Source of the DNA: Poecilobothrus nobilitatus
Lineage: Eukaryota > Arthropoda > Insecta > Diptera > Dolichopodidae
NCBI GenBank assembly: GCA_947095535.1
Contig: OX352772.1
Span: 253,557,597 to 253,621,596 of the forward strand
Direction: 5' to 3'
Length of the DNA: 64,000 nucleotides
Shown piece after piece: positions 44,168 to 55,225 of this stretch. How positions within the stretch are numbered: position 1 is the first letter of the stretch; every line of letters starts with the position of its first letter. The notes under the pieces were generated by a model. The model made no database searches. It saw only the letters and a program-made list of their open reading frames with translations, and was not told the origin of the DNA. Both the position numbers and the translations under genes were made by a program.

Positions 44168-45975
44168 AGTGCTCATCATAATCATTTGTGCAATATAATT
44201 TTTGTAAAAAGTTCAAATAAAAGTTGAATAATTATATTTTAGGCATAAATATTTTTATTTTTTCTGTTTGTTATATAAAAAATAAATATTCAACATCATT
44301 GTTCATGGAAATCATCAACATTCATGGAAAAACAAAATAAAAAAAAAACAAAAAACAAAAACAATTAAGCAAAATTTCAAAATTCAAAATTATTTGTGCA
44401 TGTTTTTTTGTCATCAAAACTATTTGTGCAAGGTTAAACATTCGATAAACTAACGGGATTATCGTATTTGTAGAAGTAACAAATAGAAGAAAAACGATTT
44501 TGTAACATTCTTTTGCGCTATCTAAATCATTTTAATATGATGAAGGCCCCCCTTTGGCTTCAATTACTTCCTTCAATCTTCTAGGTATTGATTCTATTAA
44601 TATTCTGCACTGTTCTATAGACATTTCATTCGAAACTTTATTAATATCAGCCCATGTTTCTTCTTTGGACCTGGCAATTTTTTGTGAAATACGTGATTTC
44701 AAAATATGCCAGACATTTTCAATCACGTTTATGTCAGGGCTCTGTGGGGGCCACTTCAGAGTTTTTTGTCCAATATCTTTCAAAAAACTTTTAATCAGTG
44801 TGCTTGTATGTATAGGTGCATTATCTTGGTTTAAAATGAAATTTGCACCAATAAGTCTATCACCAGAGACAACAGCGTAATCATTAATAGTATGTAAATA
44901 TTCAGCTGAATTTACTTTTTCACTAAGTTTCACAATTGGTCCTACTCCATTATATGACATGCAACCCCAAATCATTAATTTACCACCATTTGAATGTCTA
45001 GTGCAAATAACTTGATCTTTTCTTCTTCCTGTTTTAGAACGATAAAATTTTTTCCCATAGGTACCATCTAGAGAGGAAGTGGATTCATCGGTCCATAAAA
45101 TTTTTTTCCAAAATTCGAGTGGTTCATTAAGGTACTTAATTGCGAACTCAAGCCTTAGTCTTTTATTTTTCTCAGAAATAAAAAACTTTTCTGCATAGTA
45201 TAAGTTTTATAATTACTTTCTTTTAGCCGCCTTTCGACTGTGGAACAGCTTGTTTTATTATTTCTGATTCTTAAAAAATTAAATTCTTTTGCAATTTCCT
45301 TCAAATTACTTGAAGGGTTGCGTTCTAAAATTCTTCGAATAGTGCTATCCTCTCTTTTATCTGTAATTCTTCTTCGTTCTTCGTTCGTTTTATCTGTAAT
45401 TCTCTTCCACTACGTTCAACCGTTTTCAAAGTCCCATTTGTTGATTGTTTTTTCAATTGATAAAGAATAGAATTTCGATGGCAATTATACTTTTTAACAA
45501 TTTCATTTATTTTTAATCCATTTTTACAATCTGCAACCATACTTGCTCTAACTTCAACAGAAAATTCCTTTGCACGAGGCATTTTTATTAATTTAAAAAG
45601 ATTTAATTATAATAAAGCGACGAATAAGACTGATAGTTATCGAAAATGATTTTTACACATCACTAAAAAAATTGTGTTATTTCATAACATAACATGAAAT
45701 GAGGAACCGTTAGATTATCGAATGATTAGCACTTGCACAAATAGTTTTGATGACAAAAACACATGCACAAATAATTTTGAATTTTGAAATTTTGCTTAAT
45801 TGTTTTTGTTTTTTGTTTTTTTTTAATTTGTTTTTCTATTAAAATGATGTTGAATATTTATTTTTTATATAACAAACAGAAAAAATAAAAATATTTATGC
45901 CTAAAATATAATTATTCAACTTTTATTTGAACTTTTTACAAAAATTATATTGCACAAATGATTATGATGAGCACT
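44168..45975. mobile_element. Tc1-type transposon with long inverted repeats
   Basis: The ends are AGTGCTCATCATAATCATTT and its complement, and the arms match for about 290 bp (44168-44457 and 45690-45975) with few differences. The word ATTTGTGCA occurs at the outer end and twice near the inner end of each arm, the inverted-repeat/direct-repeat design known from Tc1-like elements such as Minos. A broken DD34E transposase lies between on the minus strand. The flanking TA duplication is not clean (TAT on the left, TACC on the right). Confidence 0.9.
44532..45582 (-). pseudogene. Tc1-type transposase (DD34E), frameshifted
   Basis: The gene starts at ATG 45582 with a helix-turn-helix (VRASMVADCKNGLKINEIV, CHRNSILYQL). 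The catalytic part shows KILWTDES (first Asp, about 45100), NQDNAPIH (second Asp) and SPDINVIENVW, with 34 residues between the second Asp and the Glu. Total span is about 350 codons, the normal length. A local duplication near 45370-45400 (GAATTACAGATAAAA twice) and a second break near 45200 shift the frame; the last frame is 44975-44532. The transposase would cut and paste the element at TA sites if intact. Confidence 0.92.
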
Positions 45976-46084
45976 TACCATATAATTTCATTCACCTTAA
46001 ATTTTTATATACCAGCTTATTTGTCACTTCATTGAAGAATTTATTTAAATCGTCCAATTCACTATTTACAATAATATATTTTAG

Positions 46085-46860
46085 CATTTTTTTCTTTATT
46101 TATAAAAACACACGGGTATATACTTTTTTTATTCATAACAAAATTCAAATATTCCTTAAAATTAATTTAATTAACAATTTAAACACTTCAATATTATTTA
46201 ATACGTTATTTTTATATATTACTTATTCTTATATGCACGTTTATATACTTTTTTTATTCAAAAAAAACTAAAATTATTCTTCAAAATTAACTTAGTTAAA
46301 ATTTTAAACACTTTAAAATTGATATTATTTATTATCTTATTCTTATATATTATATATTTTTATATACATGGCTACGTAGTTTTTTTTTATACTTTTTTTT
46401 TATTCATAAAACAATACAATATTAATTTAAATAAAATTTTAAACACTTTAATCTTATTATTATTTATTTCCTTATTCTTAAACATTATATATTCTTATAT
46501 ACAAGTGTACATATATTTTTTTATATTCTTTTTTTTTGTTAATAAAAAACTACAAATATTTCTTAAAATTAACTTAATTAAAAATTTAAACACCTTAATA
46601 TTATTATTAGTATTTATTATTTTCTTCTTTTGTATTACAATATATTCTTATATACACGTACATACACTTTCTTTTATATACTTTTTTTTTATTCATAAAA
46701 AACTACAAATATTTCTTATAACTAAAAAACTTCAAATATTTCTTATAATTAACTTACTTAATATTTTCAATACTTTAATATTACTTATTATTTAATTCTT
46801 ATATATTATTTATTATTACAATTTTTTTATTCATTTATTATTTAAATTTTTTATTATTAA
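46085..46860. repeat. Minisatellite, period about 125 bp, about six units
   Basis: Each unit contains TTCTTATATAYA, CGTRTATAC, a T-run, TATTCATAAAAAAC, AAATATTTCTTAAAATTAAC and TTTAAACACTTTAATATTA. The fifth unit carries an extra half repeat (ACTTCAAATATTTCTTATAA twice). The strand-plus open frames across it are a by-product of the T-rich composition. Confidence 0.8.
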
Positions 46861-46939
46861 ATGGAAAACACCTTTATATATTATTATTATTAAATCCACT
46901 TTTAATCTTACATTATTAAACCCACAAATATTTTTTATA

Positions 46940-47027
46940 GTAAATTGCTGGAATAAGGTTAAATAAAAATCTGGGAAATTTGAGATTCGTGTTTCTTTTT
47001 TATTCCAGCAATTTACTTTTATATTAT
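46940..47027. repeat. Hairpin-forming inverted repeat
   Basis: GTAAATTGCTGGAATAA at the left is matched by TTATTCCAGCAATTTAC at the right, 17 of 17 bases, with about 50 bases between. A second flanking word, CTTTTATATTATAACAGTC, is present twice just downstream (47019 and 47062). Confidence 0.8.
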
Positions 47028-47099
47028 AACAGTCCAAAATGCTTGCACTAGCAATTCACTTTTATATTATAACAGTCAAAAAAGCTAAAGTTTTGCAAT

Positions 47100-47590
47100 C
47101 AATTTTATTTTCTACTTTTTAGGGGGCGAATTTGGTTTCGATAAAAGCATATTTTAAAAAATATTTTTTTTACATATTATTTTATTTTATACTTTTTAGT
47201 TTTAAATGAAACACATAATTTGAATTTAAAAATATGGGATATTTTTTATTCATACATACATTAATTATTGTTTCTGATATAAAATACGTTTTATAATTTT
47301 ATACCACATGTTTAAGTAAATTAAGAGATGTTAAATCGATTCCATTACAGCAAGAGTAAAAATTTTTTATTCCAGTATGTAATTCATAAATAAAGAAAGT
47401 ACCTCGAAGGGTAAAATATGTACCAAAATACTGTGATTATATAAATATTACAATCCAACAATATAACTCGAATGAAAATGATATACATAAATGTACTTTA
47501 CTGTATATTTCTATAGTATACTATTAGTAGTATATCGTATATCCAAACAAACATCTAACCTTGAACACCTACCTACCTAATCGCTTAATA
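47100..47590. other. A+T-rich intergenic DNA
   Basis: No gene or clear repeat was seen. Short microsatellite-like words (AGTATACTATTAGTAGTATA near 47515) are the only structure. Confidence 0.45.
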
Positions 47591-47697
47591 AGATCATGCA
47601 GTAAAAAATGTTGACAAATATCTTGATTTAAATTATAAACAAATGGAGCGGGACAAAATAATTTAGGAAATTAGTTTAACATAATATTATGTGTATC

Positions 47698-47938
47698 CAG
47701 CCATTGGTGCAGTGGTTGACGCACCGCTTCTCATTCATAAGGGAATGAGAGGTCTCGGGTTCGATTCCCGGTTGGGTACAATAATTATAATATAAAAAAA
47801 AAAATTCATATATCGCAATATGTAAATACTTTATAATATATCATTATATCACGTACACATTCCTACCAGGAAACAAGGGTTATAGCTACCTGGCACATTT
47901 ATGTACCACGGTAGCTGAATATAAATAAATAAATAAAT
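47698..47938 (+). mobile_element. tRNA-derived SINE, apparently complete
   Basis: The head has TTGGTGCAGTGGTTGACGC (A box), a hairpin CTCATTCATAAGGGAATGAG and GGTTCGATTCC (B box) with CGGTTGGGTAC. The body ends with GGCACATTTATGTACCACGG, GTAGCTGAATATAAATAAAT and an AAAT-repeat tail (to 47938). Boxes A and B form the internal RNA polymerase III promoter. The tail resembles a LINE 3' end, which would explain mobilisation in trans. The head matches the one at 41884. Confidence 0.82.
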
Positions 47939-48500
47939 ATTATGTACATACGTACGTACAACTACATATTTACATATGTAGTTTTAATTTTTTGTGTTGA
48001 CAAAATTTTGTTTGTAAATCATAATGCGTAATGCGCAAAAGCATAATTTTGTAATGATCTTTACTTTTTATATTCTTTTCTATGTACAAAAATAATATTA
48101 TGTATGTATGTAGTTTGAATTTGGCAATTGGAATTATTATGAATAAAATTTTATTTGTATATCTATATACACAATATACATAATAAATGTTCCTAAATAA
48201 AACACATAAAACATAAATTTTTAACGACATGCATATTCAATATGCAATAAAGAATGTTGACAACACACATTCTGATTTAAATCCTAAACAAATGTTTTAA
48301 AACAAAATAATTTAGCAACATAAAAATATTGTACCTATATATTTTGTGTTTTGCTAAATCCTAATACAAAACAAATGTACACATCAAGATTGATTGAACT
48401 AAATTATTATAGGAGGAAAGATCAAATAATATGTGTATATTATACATAAAATTTTATTAAAAAATGTTGATGAATACAGTTAATAAAAAAAAAAAAAATG

Positions 48501-48582
48501 TACGTGCACGAATTGGATTCGAACCAAATCACTCTTACTTTCAAAACCTCTACACTCTCCTCTGCACTATACAACACTTAAA
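48501..48582 (-). mobile_element. tRNA-derived SINE head, second family
   Basis: On the minus strand, TAGTGCAGAGGAGAGTG (A-box-like) and TTTGGTTCGAATCCAATTC (B box) flank GAGGTTTTGAAAGTAAGAG. The pairing is too poor for a functional tRNA. A sister copy is at 48917. Confidence 0.65.
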
Positions 48583-48916
48583 TATTTAATAAACATATTA
48601 CGAACATAAAATCTTAATTTTTAACCATGCATATTCAATATGCATTAAAGAATGTTGACAGCAAATATTTTGATTTAAATACTAAATAAATGTTGTAAAC
48701 AAAATAACTTAGCAACATACATAAAAATATTGTATGTATGGATTGTGTTTTGCTAATTATGCTAATGTAAAACACCAGGAAAGATCAAAAATATAATGTG
48801 TATGTTTGTATGCATGAATAAGAGATAAAAATGTAAGTTTTAAATTGATATATACAAAAATGTATACATATTTTATTCAAAAAATGTTGATGAATAGATA
48901 GACTAAAAAAAAAAAA

Positions 48917-48999
48917 ATGTTGCATGTGAACTGGATTCGAACAACATGATCCCAACTTTTGAAACCTGTACACTATCCTCTGCACAATACTACACTTAC
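48917..48999 (-). mobile_element. tRNA-derived SINE head, second family, sister copy
   Basis: The minus strand has TTGTGCAGAGGATAGTG, CAGGTTTCAAAAGTTGGG and TGTTCGAATCCAG in the same order and spacing as at 48501. The B box is mutated at its first bases. It belongs to the third duplicated unit. Confidence 0.65.
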
Positions 49000-49036
49000 A
49001 AATGTTGCTAACAGATTACGAAAATAATAAAAAGCG

Positions 49037-49115
49037 TGACAGAATGACAAATATATAAATAAATAAATAAATAAATAAACCGACAGCGACGAGTTAATAT
49101 AAAAGCATATAAAAT
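49037..49115 (+). repeat. Repeat shared with 3738-3830
   Basis: TGACAGAATGACAAAT, an expanded ATAA run, AAACCGACAGCGACGAG and TTAATATAAAAGCATATAAAA match the copy at 3738. The two lie in unrelated surroundings, so this is a dispersed family. Confidence 0.6.
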
Positions 49116-49207
49116 ACGTCAAGTCAAAGACTATACATATATATATGTCTTTGTCTTTGATCAAGTTCTTAATTTATCAATACTCGAACAAATGATATAC
49201 TCTTTCC

Positions 49208-52200
49208 ACATAATATTTTTATACCGTACACCTAAAATATAGTGTATATTAACTTTGGTATGGTGTTTGTAATCACCAAAAGGAAGCGAGTTAGATATGG
49301 ACATGTATATATATTCTGAATCAGGATCACCTCCTGAGTCGATTTAACGATGTTCGTTCGTCCGCCCGTCCGTCCGTTCGCACGATAACTCAAAATTAAT
49401 AAAGCTATCTTGATGAAATTTATATAGTAGGTTACTAATTCCAAAAGGAAGGCTAGGTTCGAATCTGGACAAAATCCGTCCATGGGTTCGGATTCTGGAA
49501 GCTTCCGAATGATTCCGGAGCAAACGAGATTATCTCCAAAACCAAGAAAGATAGAATCTTCAAATTTTGTACTATGATGTTCCTTCCCATTCGATTTATG
49601 TCTCTGAAATTTAAGAGGATTTGGTAAATGGGTTTAGATTTTGGAAACTTCCGAACGAGCACCAGAGCAAATGAGATTATCTCCAAAACCAATAAAGATA
49701 TAACCTTCAAATTTGACAGAGTGGTGTTCTTTCATGTTTAATTTAAATCTCTGAAATTTGAGAGGATGTGGTTCATGGGTCCGGATCTTGGAAGTTTCCG
49801 AACGAGCCCCAGAGCAAACGAGTATATCTCCACAACCAACAAAGATAGAACCTTTATTTTTAGTACAAAGGTGTGCTGTTATATTTCCTATTCTATAAAA
49901 TTGGAAACTGACATTTGAAAGAATTTGAACAATGGAGTCGTATATTGGAAGCTTCCGAACGAGCCGCAGAGCAAACGAGATTATCTCCAAAACCAACAAA
50001 GATAGAAATTTTAAGTTTTTTACAATGATGCTCCATCCCGTTTGATTTATGTTTCTGAAATTAAGAGGATATGGTCCATGGGTTTGGATTTTGAAAGCTT
50101 CCTAACGAACCCCAGAACAAATGAGATTATCTCCAAAAACAACAAAGATATAACCTTCAAATTTGACAGAGTGGTGTTCTTTCATGTTTGATTTAGGTCT
50201 CTGAAATTTGAGAGGATTTGGTTCATGGGTTTGGATTTTGGAACCTTCCGAACGAGCACCAGAGCAAATGAGATTATCTCCAAAACCAATAAAGATATAA
50301 CCTTCAAATTTGACTGGGTGGTGTTCTTTCATATTTTATTTAAGTTCTAAAATTTGAGAGGATTTGGTCCTTGGGTTTGGATCTTGGAAACTTCCGAACA
50401 AGCACCAGAGCAAATGAGATTATCTCCAAAAACAACAAAGATATAACCTTCAAATTTGACAAAGAGGTGTTCTTTCATGTTTGATTTAAGTCTCTAAAAT
50501 TTGAGAGGATTTGGTCCATGGGTTTGGATTTTGGAACCTTCCGAACGAGCACCAGAGCAAATGAGATTATCTCCAAAACCAATAAAGATATAACCTTCAA
50601 ATTTGACTGGGTGGTGTTCTTTCATATTTTATTTAAGTCTCTAAAATTTGAGAGGATTTGGTCCTTGGGTTTGGATCTTGGAAACTTCCGAACAAGCACC
50701 AGAGTAAATGAGATTATCTCCAAAACCAATAAAGATATAACCTTCAAATTTGACAGAGTTGTGTTCTTTCATGTTTTATTTATGTCTCTAAAATTTAAGA
50801 GTATTTAGTTCATGGGTTTGGATTTTGGAAGCTTCCGAACGAGCACCAGAGCAAATGAGATTATCTCGAAAACCAACTAAGATATAACCTTTAAATTTGG
50901 AAGAGTGGTGTTCTTTCATGTTTTATTTAAGTCTCTGAAATTTGAGAGAATTTGGTTCATGGGTCCGGATCTTGGAAGCCTCCGAACGAGCCCCAGAGCA
51001 AACGAGTATATCTCCACAACCAACAAAGATAGAACCTTTATTTTTAGTACAAGAGTATGCTGTTATGTTTCCTTTTCTATAAAATTGGAAACTGACATTT
51101 AAAAGAAGTTGAACCATGGATTCGTATATTGGAAGCTTCCGAACGAGCCCCAGAGCAAACGAGATTATCTCCAAAACCAACAAAGATAGAACCTTTAAGT
51201 TTTTTACAATGATGCTCCTTCCCGTTTGATTTATGTTCCTGAAATTTAAGAAGATATGGTCCATGGGTTTCGATTTTGGAAGCTTCCTAACGAGCCCCAG
51301 AGGAAATGAGATTATCTCCAAAAACAACAAAGATATAACCTTTAAATTTGGCAGAATGGTGTTCTCTCATGTTTGATTTAGGTCTCTGAAATTTGAGAGA
51401 ATTTGGTTCATGGGTCCGGATCTTGGAAGCCTCCGAACGAGCCCCAGAGCAAACGAGTATATCTCCACAACCAACAAAGATAGAACCTTTATTTTTAGTA
51501 CAAGAGTATGCTGTTATGTTTCCTTTTCTATAAAATTGGAAACTGACATTTGAAAGAATTTGAACCATGGATTTGTATATTGGAAGCTTCCCAACCAGCC
51601 CCAGAGAAAATGAGGTTATCTCCAAAAACAACAAAGATATAACCTTTAAATTTGGCAGAATAGTGTTCTTTCGTGTTTGATTTGGGTCTCTGAAATTTAA
51701 TAAGATTTGGTCCGTGGGTTCGGATTTTGGAAGCTTCCGTACGAGCCTCAGAGCAAATGATATTATCTCCAAAAGCAACAAAGACATAACCTTTAAATTA
51801 GGCAGAATGGTGTTCCTTCATGTTTGATTTATGTTTCTGAAATTTGTGAGGATTTGGTCCATGGGTTCAAATCTTGGAAGCTTCCGGACGAGCCCCAGAC
51901 CAAATGGGTATATCTCCACAACCAATAAAGATAGAACTTTTATTTTTAGTACAAGAGTATGCTGTTATGTTTCCTTTTCTATAAAATTGGAAACTGACAT
52001 TTGAAAGAATTTGAACCATGGGTTCGTATTTTGAACTTCCGGACGAGCAGAAGAGCAACGAGCATATCTCCAAAACCAACAAAAGTAGAACCTTTAAATT
52101 TAGTACAATGGTGTTCTGGCATGTTTTCTTTATGTTCCTGATATGGATTCGATGAATTGCAGTGGCAATTCGGATACCTGACACACACCTCCCAAGAACT

Positions 52201-52430
52201 AACAATCTTCGAAATTAATAAAGATAGAAACTTAAAATTTTTTACAAGGGTTTCAAGCATATCCCAAGCGGGTGCTTCTTTTACGTTCTTGAAATTCGAG
52301 TTGAATAAGACAGAAAAGGGAAGAAGTTCAAGCAGTTGCCAAAAAAACTTATGGATTTTTAATTTAATTCGAATTATTGAGGTGTAGGGTATTAATAAGT
52401 CGGTTGCATCGACTTACTGTTACATTTACT
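49208..52430 (+). repeat. Fly-type dispersed repeat REP-2 with GTCCG block and internal array
   Basis: The left end reads TTTTTATACCGTACACC, followed by CACCAAAAGGAAGCGAG, TCACCTCCTGAGTCGAT and CGTTCGTCCGCCCGTCCGTC. The right end has GAGGTGTAGGGTATTAATA and the hairpin AAGTCGGTTGCATCGACTTA. From memory, this combination of a TATACC...ACACC start, a GAGTCGAT plus GTCCG block and a GGGTATTAATA-hairpin end is typical of repeats in higher flies. No protein-coding function is apparent. Confidence 0.7.
49440..52200 (+). repeat. Tandem array of about 19 monomers (143-157 bp) inside REP-2
   Basis: The core CAGAGCAAATGAGATTATCT recurs near 49520, 49663, 49813, 49969, 50113, 50262, 50405, 50555, 50700, 50843, 50995, 51152, 51300, 51447, 51603, 51750, 51898 and 52048, with a degenerate last unit near 52190. 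Two monomer types exist; the longer (CTATAAAATTGGAAACTGAC) occurs at 49813, 50995, 51447 and 51898. The last three are 451-452 bp apart, a three-monomer higher-order unit. Open frames run through the array only because the period is often near a multiple of three. Confidence 0.9.
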
Positions 52431-53650
52431 TGTTTTTTGCATATTTTATCATGTTTTTTGGAACATTTAAACATTTTATTGAGGTTTTCTATTGTTTCTT
52501 TTTGTTATGTATGCAAAACATAGAAAGAATTACATATCTATCTATAGTCATAAAGGCTGGTTTTCATGAGAAATTTCATGGATATTATCGCAACTTTAGA
52601 AAGACAAAAATATAGTACACTACCAGTGGGAAAGAGGGAGAAAAAAAATTATATAATTAAAAAATATTACAGCAACACTTTGACAGTTAAAATTGTACAT
52701 AAGCTAATTTATTAATGTTTATATTCATATTTAGTTAAAAATTTAAAATTTTTTATTTATAAAGTTGTTAAAAATAATATACATAGTTTATTTTAATATA
52801 GTTTCTCACTGAAAATAAAATTTGAACATTTCTTTATTTTTTGACACTTTAAAATTTAAATGCCATGGTAGTGAAATTTTTTTGTAACATATACAATTTT
52901 TGCATACATATCTATAATTCGTGGATATTTATGGTTAGGTACTTTCTTGGATATTTTCAAATGTTTCATGGGTATTTCTTTAGCTTAATCTCTTTCAAAC
53001 ACATAGCATTTTTGTATGTTCTGCCTGTGCTCTAACATTTTCGTGGATATATCGGTTTAATGAAAACCAGCCTTAATATATGTAATTATACATTCAGTAA
53101 ATTTGATCTTAACTTACTATACCTTTGTGGGTCCACAAAGAATAATACCAATATTTTAAAAAATTTCAATATTCCATCCAAAAATATTTTTTAATTTTTA
53201 AAAAAAATATTCTTCTAAACAAAAAATAAAAACAAATAGATCTCTGTTAAAATTTAGATACACTTGCAATATTATAATAAAATTTTGTTGGCCTTCAAAT
53301 ATTGTCTATGTGTTGTGTAGAGTGATGCTTTATGAGATCTATAAAATTACATTTTAAAATTATAAGAACATTTGTTTGTGATGCATAGATAAATATGTAT
53401 GTATGTATGTAACAATATAAAATCAATTTTTAGAGAAAAAAAAAATCAGTTCGAAGAAAGTGAATTATGAACTGAATGAATGGAAAAATATTTTTTTGTT
53501 TTGTTTTTCTTATGTTCTTTGATGGTATACCAAAAATACGGTCATCTTTTTATGAAATAACCCCAAATACGATCTTGGGGTGATTTCAAATCAATGAAAT
53601 TGACTACGATTTTTTCTTCTACGTGAGGTCTCTATGTATATAGTTTACTT
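52430..53650. repeat. Composite repeat segment, copy 3 (internally deleted)
   Basis: 52430-53400 matches 23800-24460 (AAAGAATTACATA, CTATACCTTTGTGGGTCCAC, AGATCTATAAAATTACATTT), and 53400-53650 matches 28490-28765 (GATGGTATACCAAAAATACG, CCCAAATACGATCTTGGGGT). The 4 kb that separates these in copy 1 is absent, with the junction in a TATG microsatellite near 53395. Confidence 0.85.
52553..53074. mobile_element. 522-bp inverted-repeat element, AAGGCTGG family
   Basis: The ends are AAGGCTGGTTTTCATGAGAA and ...AATGAAAACCAGCCTT; subterminal TTTCATGGATAT and TTTCGTGGATAT also lie in inverted-like positions. No coding frame. The paralogous site at 23973 holds a 160-bp deletion form. Confidence 0.78.
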
Positions 53651-53659
53651 TATGGTATA

Positions 53660-55225
53660 ATAATATAAACGATAGGTTCGCAACCAGAATAGGCAACTCT
53701 TCGAAAACTATAATCGATCATTTTAGCACAGATTTAATTGATTATAGTTACAACTTTCATGTTTCTGATACTTCGTTATCTGATCATCAGCTGTGTTTTG
53801 TAAGTGCAAATCTAAGAGTTATTAAAGAAAAGAATTACTTAAAGAAAACTATTTTGAATTATGATAAACTTTCAAATGATGCTCTATGGGAAAATTTAAT
53901 GTATTATAATAATGTAGATGATGTTACTGTAGCATTATAGTAGTAGTAGATAAACAGTCACATAATTTGTAATATAAAAATTCGCGAATCTTGTTTTAAG
54001 TATAAAAAAAAATATCCAAATGACAGGACTGTTAAAGAACTATATGAGAAGTACAGGGACTTAGTAAAACGAGAAATTAAACAGGCTAAGAATAATTTCT
54101 ATAATAACATCATAGCTAGTCATCCCAACGATTCTAAAAAACTATGGAATCTTTACAAAAAAATAATGTACAATAATAGTAGTAATGATAATAGATACGT
54201 TTTAAGCGAAATTGACAACAATAACACTAAAATAACTAACTTTTTGGAAATCGCAAATACAATGAATACATATTTCATAGATGTCACAAAAACTTTACAT
54301 ATATCAACAGACCCTATATATCAACATTTATGAAAATTACTTAGCGTCTTTTTCAAAAAATATTTACGAGGATTTAGTTTTAACACCCACCAATATAGGA
54401 GAAGTTAGAAAACTATAGATAAAATAAAGTTAGGTAGCGCAACCGGTTATGATAGTATATCTTCTAAAATATTAAAGAAATTTTCTGATCAAATTAACCC
54501 AGTACTAGTACAATTTATTTATAATGCTTTAGAGTCTGGTAGTTTTCCTGAATCTTTAAAACTTGCTACGGTTACACCTATACATAAAGCTGGCGGAAAA
54601 ACAAGTCCCTCAAACTACCGGCCAATATCAGTTGTGAGTTATACGTCTGAAGTATTTGAAAAAATAATTAAAAGCAGACTAACCCACTTCATAAATGCAA
54701 ATGGCATCTTGCATAAAGACCAATATGGCTTTGAGGTAAACTCTAACACTAATGTCGCTTTTTTAGCTTTAACCAATTTTATATCAAGAAGTATAGATGA
54801 CGGAAAATATGAAGCTTGTTTATTTTTGAACTTGCAAAAAGCTTTTGATTGCGTAGATCATTATATACTTCTCTTCAAATTAAATCAATTAGAGTTCAAA
54901 CCTAATCGATTAAATCTGTTCATATCATACCTATCCAATATGTAAAAAAAGGTGTCCCCTAAGGGTAAATTTTGGGGCAGACATTATTTAAAATTTATAT
55001 AGATGATATAACCAGGCTAGAATTAAAAGGATCGCTACAGCTTTTTGCTGATGATGCAGTAATAAAATATTCTTCAGGTAGCGAACAAGAAGTAAGGGAT
55101 TTAATTATACATGACTTAGGTTATATTGAGGAGTGACTGTTAAAAAACAGAATGTCATTAAATATTAACAAGTCAAAAATTTTAATATTTGAAAATAAAA
55201 TTATTAGTTTCACTAGCTTATAAGT
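53660..55225 (+). pseudogene. LINE ORF2 piece, endonuclease end to RT thumb (CR1/Jockey-type)
   Basis: The piece starts inside the endonuclease (NDRFATRIGNSSKTIIDHF, DTSLSDHQLCF) and continues through the linker (REIKQAKNNFYNNI) to the RT: PIHKAGGKTSPSNYRPISV, CLFLNLQKAFDCVDHYI (frame 54634-54945), LQLFADDAVIKYS near 55045 and a thumb end near 55200. In the palm motif D-L-Q-K-A-F-D the first Asp is Asn (LNLQKAFD). A TAG-rich spot near 53935 and frameshifts near 54300 and 54945 break it. It joins copy 3 of the composite segment at 53655 and ends abruptly at 55225. Confidence 0.85.

Larger units (their letters stand above)
47590..49010. repeat. Three related units of about 400-650 bp with tRNA-like heads
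   Basis: Units beginning near 47590, 48225 and 48621 share ATGCATATTCAATATGCA (weak in the first), AAAGAATGTTGACA, TTTGATTTAAAT, ACAAAATAATTTAGCAACA and ATATTGTATGTAT. Units 2 and 3 end with a minus-strand tRNA-like head. Unit 1 is interrupted by, or ends at, the plus-strand SINE at 47698. The arrangement is a local segmental duplication. Confidence 0.75.

Noticed and set aside
45927..46795. Hydrophobic Phe/Ile-rich frames resembling membrane proteins
   Set aside because: They come from T-rich minisatellite units; the hydrophobicity follows base composition.
49232..51787. Several open frames of 65-166 residues on both strands across the tandem array
   Set aside because: They repeat the same residues every monomer on both strands and arise from the periodic sequence. 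No start context, domain or consistent end supports a gene.
49440..52200. Regular repeat array considered as a CRISPR locus
   Set aside because: Monomers are contiguous, about 150 bp long and divergent, without unique spacers of even size; the context is eukaryotic repeat DNA.
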